Assembly: GCA_903834835.1 (NCBI GenBank)
Contig: CAILKO010000008.1
Location: 18,684 to 82,683 of the forward strand
DNA: 64,000 bases
Origin: an uncultured Pseudomonadota bacterium
Lineage (GTDB): Bacteria; Pseudomonadota; Gammaproteobacteria; Burkholderiales; SG8-39
Direction: 5' to 3'
A program made the position numbers and the translations under genes. The notes beneath the pieces were generated by a model. That model was not told the DNA's origin and searched no databases. It worked only from the letters and a program-made list of their open reading frames with translations. Below, piece by piece: positions 8,416 to 16,118 of the stretch (positions are counted from its first letter, which is position 1; every line of letters starts with the position of its first letter).

Positions 8416-8880
8416 ATGAAGGAAGGTCCGGACAGCCGGCTTGAATTGAAGGCACGCGCGCTTGGCCTGCTCGCCAGGCGCGAGCACAGCCGCGTAGAAC
8501 TGGCGCGCAAGCTCGCCGGGCGGGCGGAATCGGCGGAGAACCTTACAGCGCTCCTGGATGAGCTCGAGGCCCGCGGCCAGCTCTCGGATGGGCGTTATGC
8601 AGAGCAGCGGACGAACACGCTCGCCCGCAGGTATGGTTCGGGCCGAATCCGGCAGGAGCTTCGCGCCAAGGGCGTGGATGAGGCCCTCGCATCGGCCGCC
8701 ATCCGAGAGGCGCAGGCTGATGATCTGGAACGCGCCCGGCGAATTCTTGCCCGGAAATACCGCGAACCTGCAGTCGATCGCGAAGAACATGCGCGCAGGG
8801 CGCGTTTCCTGCAGGGCAGAGGGTTCTCGTTCGACGTCATCAAGCAGGCACTCAAGGTCGATCCGGAGGAAGGTCACTAG
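8416..8880 (+). CDS. recX: Regulatory protein RecX
   Basis: A 154-residue helical protein of the RecX family that binds and restrains RecA filaments. Recognisable repeats are ALGLLARREHSRVELARKL, the middle LDELEARGQLSDGRYAE and the RYGSGRIRQELRAKGV block. ATG 8416 is used; GTG 8395, seven codons upstream, sits in the loop of the recA-recX hairpin and is unlikely. No strong ribosome site is visible, consistent with low expression relative to recA. Confidence 0.93.
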   Translation: MKEGPDSRLELKARALGLLARREHSRVELARKLAGRAESAENLTALLDELEARGQLSDGRYAEQRTNTLARRYGSGRIRQELRAKGVDEALASAAIREAQADDLERARRILARKYREPAVDREEHARRARFLQGRGFSFDVIKQALKVDPEEGH

Positions 8881-8954
8881 CTTCAGATCGATCCGCGCGG
8901 GATTCCGGCGCCGGTGAGCGCGGCCGCCGGTGACCCATCCTTTACAATGACGCG

Positions 8955-11573
8955 ATGAAAAGCGCCGAAATCCGATCCAGTTTCCTGGAGTACTTCCACT
9001 CCAAGGGGCACGCCGTGGTCCAGTCGAGTGCCCTGGTTCCGGGGAACGACCCTACGCTCCTCTTCACAAACTCCGGAATGGTTCAGTTCAAGGACGCATT
9101 CCTCGGGCAGGAGAAGCGATCCTACAGCCGCGCCACCACGTCGCAACGCTGCGTACGCGCAGGCGGCAAGCACAATGACCTCGAGAATGTCGGCTACACC
9201 GCCCGGCACCACACGTTCTTCGAGATGCTCGGCAATTTCTCATTCGGAGATTATTTCAAGCGCGACGCGATCCGCTTCGCATGGGAACTGCTCACTGACG
9301 TTTTCAAGCTCCCTGCCGAGCGGCTCTGGATCACGGTATACGAGACGGATGACGAGGCCTATGACATCTGGACTCGCGAGATCGGCATTCCGCCCGGGCG
9401 CTGCGTCCGGATAGGCGATAAACCGGGTGGCCAGAAACACCAGTCCGACAATTTCTGGCAGATGGCCGACACCGGGCCCTGCGGACCCTGCAGCGAGATT
9501 TTTTTCGATCACGGTGCTGGCATCGCGGGCGGTCCTCCCGGATCGCCGGATGCAGACGGCGACCGGTATATCGAGATATGGAATCTCGTGTTCATGCAGT
9601 TCAACCGAGACGAACAGGGCGTGTTGCACCCGTTGCCCAAGCCCTCGGTTGATACCGGGATGGGCCTTGAGAGGGTTGCCGCCGTGCTTCAAGGCGTGCA
9701 CTCGAACTATGAAATCGATCTCTTCCAGGACCTCATCCGCGCGGCGGCGAGGGAGACCGGACAGGATTCGGTCGGCAACCCATCGCTGAACGTGATTGCC
9801 GACCACATAAGAGCCTGCGCGTTCCTCATCACTGACGATGTCATCCCCGGGAACGAGGGGCGGGGCTACGTCCTGCGCCGCATCATCCGACGCGCAATCC
9901 GGCACGGTTACAAGCTCGGCCAAAAGCAGCCATTTTTCTACCGCATCGTCGAGGACCTCGACAGGGTCATGGGCGATGCCTACCCCGAGCTCCGGAACGC
10001 GAAGGTCCGGGTTGCAGAAATTCTGCGCCAGGAGGAGGAGCGCTTTGCCGAGACACTCGAGAACGGCATGTCCTTGCTCGAGACTGCGCTCGCCTCGGGA
10101 GACAGACTACTCGACGGTGAAACCGCCTTCAAGCTCTACGACACCTACGGTTTTCCGGTGGACCTTACGGCAGATATCTGCCGCGAGCGCGACATGCAGC
10201 TGGATCTGGCCGGTTTCGAGGCCGCGATGCAACAACAGCGCGAGCGCGCCAGGGCGGCGAGCAGGTTCTCGATGGCTGCGTCGCTCGACTATTCGGGCGG
10301 CAGAACCGATTTTCGCGGCTACGAGACGCTGGAGAGTCCGGCGCGGGTGGTTGCGCTCTATCGCGAAGGTGTGCGTGTGGATGAGCTAGGCAACGGCGAA
10401 ATGGGTACCGTGGTGCTTGACCGCACGCCCTTCTACGCAGAATCCGGGGGCCAGGTCGGCGACTCCGGAGACCTGGTTGCGGCGAACGGCACGTTTGCCG
10501 TCGAGGACACGCAGAAGATTCAGCCCGAGGTGTTCGGACACCATGGCCGGTTGAAAACGGGCTCCATCCGCGTGGGCGATGAACTCGCTGGTCGTGTCGA
10601 TGTGGCGCGCCGACAGCGAATCATGCGGAATCACTCTGTCACGCACCTGATGCACAAGGCTTTGCGCGAAGTGCTGGGCCCGCACGTGCACCAGAAGGGG
10701 TCGCTGGTCGACCCGGACAAGACGCGATTCGACTTCGCTCACGACAAGCCGGTTTCCGATGCCGAGATCGCGCGCGTCGAGTCGATCGTGAACCAGGAGA
10801 TCATGCTGAATGCAGCGACCCGTGCCCAGGTCATGCCGATCGAGGAGGCGAAGAAGGCTGGGGCCACAATGCTGTTCGGCGAAAAATACGGCGACGAGGT
10901 CCGCGTTCTCGACATAGGCAGCTCTCGAGAATTCTGTGGGGGAACGCATGTCGCGCGTACCGGCGATATCGGTGTTTTCAAAATCGGTTCGGAGGGCGGG
11001 GTTGCCGCAGGCATCCGCCGCATCGAAGCGACCACGGGCGAGAGCGCGCTCGCACTGGTCAATGGCATGCTGAACGAACTTCAGGGTGTTGCGCGGCAGT
11101 TGAAGGTTCAGCCTGCTGTCGGCGCGGTTGAGCGCGCGGTTCTTGTATTGTTGGAAGAAAAGCGTGCTGCAGAAAAGGAGCTGGCGCGCCTGAAATCGAA
11201 GCTCGCCGCTTCGCAGGGTGAAGATCTGGCGGACCAGGCGGTGGATATCAAGGGCGCGCGCGTTCTGGCGGCGTCTCTTGACGGTGCAGACGCGAAGGTT
11301 CTGCGCGAGACGCTGGACAGCCTCAAGGCACGCCTTGGTTCCGGTGCCATCGTGCTTGGCTCGGTGGTCGACAGCAAGGTCGTGCTGGTCGCAGGTGTCA
11401 CGGCGGATTTGATGGCGAAGGTGAAAGCAGGCGAGTTGGTCAATTTTGTGGCACGCCAGGTGGGTGGCAAAGGTGGCGGCAGGCCAGATATGGCGCAGGC
11501 CGGTGGCACGGATCCCGCGAATCTGGCGGTAGCGCTGAAGTCAGTGGCGGATTGGGTCGGCGAGCGGCTCTGA
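8955..11573 (+). CDS. alaS: Alanyl-tRNA synthetase
   Basis: An 872-residue full-length class II synthetase. The catalytic core comes first ([20 protein letters not shown], motif 3 [13 protein letters not shown]). The editing domain has [11 protein letters not shown] and FCGGTHV zinc-site motifs, and the C-terminal DHHA1 domain ends in [15 protein letters not shown]. It charges tRNA-Ala and clears mischarged Ser/Gly. TACAAT lies at 8943-8948, only six bases before ATG 8955, and no ribosome site is visible, so a leaderless or near-leaderless message is possible. recA-recX-alaS is a common order. Confidence 0.99.
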   Translation: MKSAEIRSSFLEYFHSKGHAVVQSSALVPGNDPTLLFTNSGMVQFKDAFLGQEKRSYSRATTSQRCVRAGGKHNDLENVGYTARHHTFFEMLGNFSFGDYFKRDAIRFAWELLTDVFKLPAERLWITVYETDDEAYDIWTREIGIPPGRCVRIGDKPGGQKHQSDNFWQMADTGPCGPCSEIFFDHGAGIAGGPPGSPDADGDRYIEIWNLVFMQFNRDEQGVLHPLPKPSVDTGMGLERVAAVLQGVHSNYEIDLFQDLIRAAARETGQDSVGNPSLNVIADHIRACAFLITDDVIPGNEGRGYVLRRIIRRAIRHGYKLGQKQPFFYRIVEDLDRVMGDAYPELRNAKVRVAEILRQEEERFAETLENGMSLLETALASGDRLLDGETAFKLYDTYGFPVDLTADICRERDMQLDLAGFEAAMQQQRERARAASRFSMAASLDYSGGRTDFRGYETLESPARVVALYREGVRVDELGNGEMGTVVLDRTPFYAESGGQVGDSGDLVAANGTFAVEDTQKIQPEVFGHHGRLKTGSIRVGDELAGRVDVARRQRIMRNHSVTHLMHKALREVLGPHVHQKGSLVDPDKTRFDFAHDKPVSDAEIARVESIVNQEIMLNAATRAQVMPIEEAKKAGATMLFGEKYGDEVRVLDIGSSREFCGGTHVARTGDIGVFKIGSEGGVAAGIRRIEATTGESALALVNGMLNELQGVARQLKVQPAVGAVERAVLVLLEEKRAAEKELARLKSKLAASQGEDLADQAVDIKGARVLAASLDGADAKVLRETLDSLKARLGSGAIVLGSVVDSKVVLVAGVTADLMAKVKAGELVNFVARQVGGKGGGRPDMAQAGGTDPANLAVALKSVADWVGERL

Positions 11574-11661
11574 CATCCGGTCGAACGCACGGATGCCACA
11601 GGCGGCAGGGGGAGGTCCCTTGCGTTGGCGGGAGGACCTATGTTTGAATTCAATCCCAACT

Positions 11662-11754
11662 ATGAAGCAAGCCGGTCCGATGATGACGATGCACGGCAAG
11701 TTCTGGCTGCACTTTTACTTCAGCTATCCGCTGCAGGCGGAGGGCCCGGGCTAG
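11662..11754 (+). CDS. Aromatic-rich leader peptide of the DAHP synthase attenuator
   Basis: A short open frame ending TAG 11752-11754. From 11701 to 11727 it reads FWLHFYFSY: six of nine consecutive codons are Phe, Trp or Tyr. In-frame starts are ATG 11662, 11680, 11683 and 11689; TTG 11644 is also in frame and sits eight bases after GGAGG (11631-11635), so the exact start is open. The terminator at 11777-11813 follows at once and aroG starts 16 bases after its T-run. Such a codon cluster before a terminator and an aromatic-pathway gene is the hallmark of ribosome-mediated attenuation. Inferred role: sensing charged tRNA-Phe, -Tyr and -Trp. Confidence 0.82.
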   Translation: MKQAGPMMTMHGKFWLHFYFSYPLQAEGPG

Positions 11755-11783
11755 ATTCAACCGTGCGAACCCAGAGAACCGCC
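11736..11783 (+). promoter_or_regulatory. Proposed antiterminator pairing of the aroG leader
   Basis: GGCGG (11736-11740), inside the last leader codons, can pair with CCGCC (11779-11783) in the 5' arm of the terminator, and GGG 11742-11744 with CCC 11770-11772. A ribosome stalled on the aromatic codons would leave this pairing free and prevent the terminator. A ribosome reaching the TAG would cover it. A competing pairing of 11700-11707 with 11781-11788 is also possible. Derived by hand, not by folding. Confidence 0.5.
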
Positions 11784-11813
11784 AGAGCGTCCGCAGCCTG
11801 GCGGTTTTTTTTT
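11777..11813 (+). terminator. Intrinsic terminator in the aroG leader (attenuator)
   Basis: The stem AACCGCCAG with CTGGCGGTT closes a 12-base loop and runs into nine T residues (11805-11813). Only 16 bases separate the T-run from the aroG ATG at 11830, too little for a promoter. Transcription of aroG must therefore come through this terminator, which is why it is called an attenuator rather than the alaS terminator. Confidence 0.88.
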
Positions 11814-11829
11814 GACTACAGGCGATCTC

Positions 11830-12948
11830 ATGACAACGCTGACTGACAGCTATATGCCGATGGTACCGGGAGATAAGACTTCCCTGACCGATGACGAGCG
11901 AATCGAGAATGTCGTGCCCATTCCGCCACCTGAGCACCTGATCCGGTTTTTCCCGATTCAGGGCACTCCGGCGGAAACGCTGATTGCAGAGACGCGTCGG
12001 CGCCTGCGCGCCATCCTGCATGGTCATTCGGACCGTCTGCTTGTTCTGATCGGACCCTGCTCGATCCATGATCCCGAGGCGGCCCTCGCCTATGCGGAAC
12101 GCCTTGCAAAAGAACGGCTGAGATTTCAGGACGACCTGGAAATCGTGATGCGTGTCTATTTCGAGAAACCGCGGACAACGGTGGGCTGGAAGGGCCTGAT
12201 CAATGATCCCTATCTCAACGGAAGTTTTCGGATCAACGAAGGCCTCAGAATAGCGCGCGACCTGCTGGTGCGAATCAATCGAGCAGGAATGCCGGCCGGA
12301 TCGGAATTTCTCGACGTGATATCGCCGCAGTACATCGGCGACCTGCTCAGCTGGGGGGCGATCGGCGCGCGGACCACGGAATCTCAGGTTCACCGCGAAC
12401 TCGCCTCAGGCCTGTCAGCGCCGGTCGGGTTCAAGAACGGAACCGACGGAAACGTCAAGGTGGCGGTTGATGCCGTGCTCGCTGCGCGCCAGAAGCATCA
12501 TTTCCTTTCCGTGCACAAGAGCGGTCAGGTATCCACGGTTGAAACGCGCGGCAATGATGATTGCCACATCATACTCCGGGGCGGAAAGACGCCGAATCAC
12601 GATGCTGAAGGGGTGCGGAAGGCGGCGGAGGAACTCGCGAAGGCGGGTCTGGAGCAGCACCTCATGATCGACTGCTCGCACGCCAATTCGCGCAAGGACT
12701 ACCTCAAACAGACGGATGTCAGCCGCGAGATTGCGGCCCAGCTCGTTTCAGGGGAGGACAGGATCGTCGGCGTCATGGTGGAATCCAATCTGGTCGCGGG
12801 ACGGCAGGACCTGGACTCCGGAAAACCGCTCGTTTTCGGGCAAAGCGTCACCGATCCATGTCTCGGATGGGACGATTCGGTTCAGCTTCTGGAAATACTT
12901 GCCGAGGCAACAAGGCAGCGGCGAAAGTGCCGGGGCGCCAGAGCTTGA
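11830..12948 (+). CDS. aroG: 3-deoxy-7-phosphoheptulonate (DAHP) synthase, class I (AroF/AroG/AroH type)
   Basis: A 372-residue enzyme that condenses phosphoenolpyruvate and erythrose 4-phosphate in the first step of aromatic amino acid synthesis. LIGPCSIHDPEAAL, YFEKPRTTVGWKGLINDP, GARTTESQVHRELASGL, FKNGTDG and IDCSHANS are family motifs carrying metal- and phosphate-binding residues. The N-terminal extension of about 50 residues is typical of feedback-sensitive type I-alpha enzymes; which amino acid inhibits it cannot be read reliably. ATG 11830 is used because the open frame to 11812 starts with a TTG inside the T-run. Expression is probably set by the upstream attenuator. Confidence 0.96.
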   Translation: MTTLTDSYMPMVPGDKTSLTDDERIENVVPIPPPEHLIRFFPIQGTPAETLIAETRRRLRAILHGHSDRLLVLIGPCSIHDPEAALAYAERLAKERLRFQDDLEIVMRVYFEKPRTTVGWKGLINDPYLNGSFRINEGLRIARDLLVRINRAGMPAGSEFLDVISPQYIGDLLSWGAIGARTTESQVHRELASGLSAPVGFKNGTDGNVKVAVDAVLAARQKHHFLSVHKSGQVSTVETRGNDDCHIILRGGKTPNHDAEGVRKAAEELAKAGLEQHLMIDCSHANSRKDYLKQTDVSREIAAQLVSGEDRIVGVMVESNLVAGRQDLDSGKPLVFGQSVTDPCLGWDDSVQLLEILAEATRQRRKCRGARA

Positions 12949-12987
12949 CGGCGAGGGTGGCAGCCTGCATGGAAGACTGCTCCCGGA

Positions 12988-14586
12988 GTGCATGGAGTTC
13001 CATCGCAATCAGGTGCCGTGTCTGAGTCGACGCTGAGCCCGCAGGATGGGGCGTTCACGGATGCGCTTCGCGCCCGGCGTTGGCTTGTGGTCGCGATGGC
13101 GACCACGCTGGTTTTCCGCATCTGGCTGTCTGTCGTGTTTCCGTTTACGCCGGACGAGGCGTACTTTGCGCTCTGGGGCCGGTATCCGGATCTTGGGTAC
13201 TACGATCACCCCCCCATGGTCGGTTGGTGGCTCGCGGCGATCGGGGCGCTTTCAGAATCCGTGTGGGCTCTGCGTATCGCGGCCACGTTCCTGCCGGCGG
13301 CCTGCGCATTGCTGCTCCGTGCCGCGATCCGTCGTTGGCGGCCCGGCGAACCAGTGCTCGCCGACTGGGCAGCCATCTGCCTGCTGCTGTTGCCGTCGAG
13401 TGTCTGGAACGTCCTGATCACGACGGACACACCACTCGCCTTCTTCACCCTGCTGTCTATTTTGATGCTTGCCGACTCGACGCAGGATGCGCGGATGCTG
13501 CCACGCGCGGCAGGCGCGCTGCTGGCAGGCGTGTTCCTCGGCTTGGCGTTCACGTCCAAGTATTTTGCCGTCCTGCTTGGAGTCGCATTCCTTGTCTGGG
13601 CCGGAATGGGCTGGCACGACCGGCGCTGGCGCACCCTCGCGCTCGTCATAGCGGGTGCTGCGCCATTCATCGCGCTGAACCTGTACTGGAACTATCAGGC
13701 GTGCTGGTGCAACGTGATGTTCAATTTGTTCAACCGGCACGAAAAGGCGCATTGGTCAGTACTGACGCCCGGCCTGTATGCGCTGACTCTCGCTTACTTG
13801 CTCGGGCCGCTGCTGTACTTTGCATGGCGCGCGCGATCGCGCATGGCATTGCGCAGGGGTTCGTCCGCGAGCGCAGTCGTGCTTGCATCGTGGGTCATCC
13901 CCCTCGTCCTGTTCGGAATGCTGTCGCTGTATGTGCGCATCGGCTTGCACTGGCTATTTCTCTTTCTGCCGGCGGTTGTGCTGTGGCTCGCCCTGGAGGG
14001 CGGCGCCATTGCGCTTGTTCGGAGTGCGCGAGTCCTCGCTGGACTCGCAGTTCTCCATGTGGTGATTGCCGTGATCGCCGCATTCTTGCCTCTCAAATAC
14101 TTCAGCGCGCGTGGACTTTATCCGTCGCTCGTATTCCTGACCGAGACGCGCACATTGATCGAGACCGTTCGTCTGGACGCGCCCGGCTATGAGCTGGCAT
14201 CGAGTGCGTATGCCCCGGCCGCCGTGCTCGGATATCACGCGGGCGTCAATGTGCCGGTATTCGGGATGGGCTCGTCGCATGCCAGGCAGGATGACTTCTC
14301 GACGGACTGGCGGACGTATGCGGGGAAGAACATCGTCATTCTTCAGCGCAATGACCCATCCCCGGACGACTACGAACCGTATTTCAAAGAGGTTGAGATG
14401 CGGGAGATTTCGCTGGGCGGTGTACGGTTCCACGAGGTCCTCGGACGCGAGTTCAACTATGAACGCTACCGGGACGCGGTGCTTAACCAGATTCGCAGGC
14501 GCTACTATCGTATTCCCGGTTGGCTTCCGGTCGGCCACTGCATTTTCTGCGAACGATATTTCCCTGGCGGAGCATGCAGGGAGTGA
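12988..14586 (+). CDS. GT39-type (GT-C) membrane glycosyltransferase
   Basis: A 532-residue polytopic membrane protein with about ten hydrophobic segments. The first periplasmic loop carries FTPDEAYFALWG, the acidic DE pair of GT-C enzymes that use polyprenyl-phosphate sugars (the ArnT/PMT superfamily), and GYYDHPPMVGWWL follows. A soluble C-terminal tail of about 130 residues includes Cys-rich CIFCERYF. Likely role: transfer of a sugar from a lipid carrier to an envelope acceptor. The start GTG 12988 is the longest; GTG 13018 is possible. It begins 39 bases after aroG and heads the envelope cluster with a UbiA-type gene four bases downstream. Confidence 0.85.
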   Translation: MHGVPSQSGAVSESTLSPQDGAFTDALRARRWLVVAMATTLVFRIWLSVVFPFTPDEAYFALWGRYPDLGYYDHPPMVGWWLAAIGALSESVWALRIAATFLPAACALLLRAAIRRWRPGEPVLADWAAICLLLLPSSVWNVLITTDTPLAFFTLLSILMLADSTQDARMLPRAAGALLAGVFLGLAFTSKYFAVLLGVAFLVWAGMGWHDRRWRTLALVIAGAAPFIALNLYWNYQACWCNVMFNLFNRHEKAHWSVLTPGLYALTLAYLLGPLLYFAWRARSRMALRRGSSASAVVLASWVIPLVLFGMLSLYVRIGLHWLFLFLPAVVLWLALEGGAIALVRSARVLAGLAVLHVVIAVIAAFLPLKYFSARGLYPSLVFLTETRTLIETVRLDAPGYELASSAYAPAAVLGYHAGVNVPVFGMGSSHARQDDFSTDWRTYAGKNIVILQRNDPSPDDYEPYFKEVEMREISLGGVRFHEVLGREFNYERYRDAVLNQIRRRYYRIPGWLPVGHCIFCERYFPGGACRE

Positions 14587-14590
14587 TCGG

Positions 14591-15475
14591 GTGATCGTAC
14601 TGGACATCGCGCGCCTTGCGAGACCCCAGCAGTGGGTCAAGAATTCCTTCGTGCTCGTAGGGCTGATATTCGGGCATGGCTGGAATGACCCGGTACTCGT
14701 TCATGCGGCGCTGCTCGCAACCGCGGCTTTCTGTCTGGCATCAAGCGCTGTCTACGCTTTCAACGATGCGATCGACGTCGAGAACGACCGTCGACACCCG
14801 AGGAAGCGCTTGCGGCCCGTAGCGGCAGGGCGTGTCGGTCCGGGCGCCGCGCATGTTGTTGCAGGCCTCCTCGCCGCAACAGGACTGATCGTTGCGGAGC
14901 TCGCTGGCCGTCCAGTGCTCTGGACTGTTGCGGCCTACCTGTGTCTCAACCTCGCATACACGAAGGCCCTCAAGCTGGTGCCGATCGTCGACGTATTCTG
15001 CATCGCAGCCGGATTCATGCTGCGTCTGCTCGCGGGTACATCGGCAATAGGTATCGAGGCCTCCAGCTGGCTGCTTGCCTGCGGGTTTTTCCTGACGCTT
15101 TTCCTCGGATTCGCCAAGCGCAAGGCGGAGCTCGATCTTCTCGATGCAGGGGCCGCCGACCATCGGGCTGCACTTTCACGTTACCCGCCGGGATTTCTCG
15201 ATGCCGCGGTCATGATTTCCTCGGTCTGCATGGTGGTTGCGTACGGATCCTACTCGGTGTCGGAAGCGACGGCTCTGATGCATGGTACCAATCACATGGT
15301 GTGGACTCTGCCGTGGGTGCTGCTCGGCACGTTTCGCTATCTGCTCAGACTGAAGGCAGGGCTCGCCGGAGCCGACCCTTCGGTGGACCTGTACCGGGAC
15401 CCGGTGCTCGCAGTCTGCGCGACAGGGTGGACTCTGACGACATGGCTGCTGATCGGTCCCGCATTCATACAGTAG
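14591..15475 (+). CDS. UbiA-family prenyltransferase, decaprenyl-phosphate phosphoribosyltransferase-like
   Basis: A 294-residue integral membrane protein. RPQQWVKNSFVLVGLIFG at the N-terminus and NDAIDVENDRRHPRKRLRPV (the first Asp-rich site, NDxxDxxxDxxHPxKxxRP) identify the UbiA branch that moves phosphoribosyl onto polyprenyl phosphate. The second polar loop has KRKAELDLL. GTG 14591 has AGGGAG upstream; the longer open frame beginning at 14189 overlaps the GT39 gene and is a shadow. Inferred role: making a lipid-linked pentose donor for the neighbouring GT-C enzyme. The epimerase partners (DprE1/E2-like) are not in the window. Confidence 0.82.
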   Translation: MIVLDIARLARPQQWVKNSFVLVGLIFGHGWNDPVLVHAALLATAAFCLASSAVYAFNDAIDVENDRRHPRKRLRPVAAGRVGPGAAHVVAGLLAATGLIVAELAGRPVLWTVAAYLCLNLAYTKALKLVPIVDVFCIAAGFMLRLLAGTSAIGIEASSWLLACGFFLTLFLGFAKRKAELDLLDAGAADHRAALSRYPPGFLDAAVMISSVCMVVAYGSYSVSEATALMHGTNHMVWTLPWVLLGTFRYLLRLKAGLAGADPSVDLYRDPVLAVCATGWTLTTWLLIGPAFIQ

Positions 15476-15509
15476 TGATTCGCTGGCGGCCTCTGCAGGA
15501 TTCGGCATA

Positions 15510-16109
15510 ATGGGCTGGACAGAACGGAAACCCATGGCCGATCATTACGCTCACCTGCACCACCTTGAGTTTCTCGGAGATGCCGCGCGGTTCTCGGCGC
15601 AGATACATGCGCTGATCCCGAAGTGCACGCTGCTCGAGAATTTCTCGCACGCCGAGGTCCGGACGCTCGCGCATTTCATGGTGGTCTACCGGGCCGATGG
15701 GTCCGCGGAAATTCTCCGGGAGGGCGATGGCGGAGATTTCATGCTCATGATCCTCGAGGGCCGGGTCGAAGTCCGCAAGCGTGACCGATGGAATACGCCG
15801 CAGCTCATTGCGACGGTGGATCCCGGCAAGACGCTCGGTGAGATGTCCATGATCGATGGCGAACCACGCTTCGCGACCTGCACGGCGCTCGATACCGTGG
15901 TGTTCGCGGTGCTCGATCGCGAAAGCCTCGCACGAATCATCGTGGAGCAGCCGATGCTCGGCGCGAAAATACTCATGGAGCTCGTTCTGATGCTCTCGCA
16001 GCGGTTGCGCTCGACAAGTTCGCGCCTGCTCGGGTTGCTCGGTGGGGACGCGGGCATGGGAGATTTGCCTGCCGAGGAGCGAGGCGGCGCGGTAACGGAC
16101 GCGTTGTAG
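15510..16109 (+). CDS. Cyclic nucleotide-binding domain protein
   Basis: A 199-residue soluble protein. The central part (about residues 40-150) is a CRP-type cNMP fold: FMLMILEGRVEVRKRD, PGKTLGEMSMIDGEPRFATC (the phosphate-binding cassette region) and ALDTVVFAVLDRESL. No helix-turn-helix follows; the C-terminus is a helix plus a Gly/Glu-rich tail. It is therefore not an ordinary CRP/FNR regulator and may sense a nucleotide for a partner protein. ATG 15510 has AGGA nine bases upstream; ATG 15534 is an alternative. CATAAT directly precedes the start. Confidence 0.8.
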   Translation: MGWTERKPMADHYAHLHHLEFLGDAARFSAQIHALIPKCTLLENFSHAEVRTLAHFMVVYRADGSAEILREGDGGDFMLMILEGRVEVRKRDRWNTPQLIATVDPGKTLGEMSMIDGEPRFATCTALDTVVFAVLDRESLARIIVEQPMLGAKILMELVLMLSQRLRSTSSRLLGLLGGDAGMGDLPAEERGGAVTDAL

Positions 16110-16118
16110 AACCACGCG

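Noticed and set aside
11625..11846. A 73-codon frame starting near 11625 before aroG
   Set aside because: It reads through the terminator and into aroG in another frame, ends in a tail read from the T-run, and has no family pattern. The in-frame aromatic leader explains this region better, although ATG 11640 does have GGGAGG four bases upstream.
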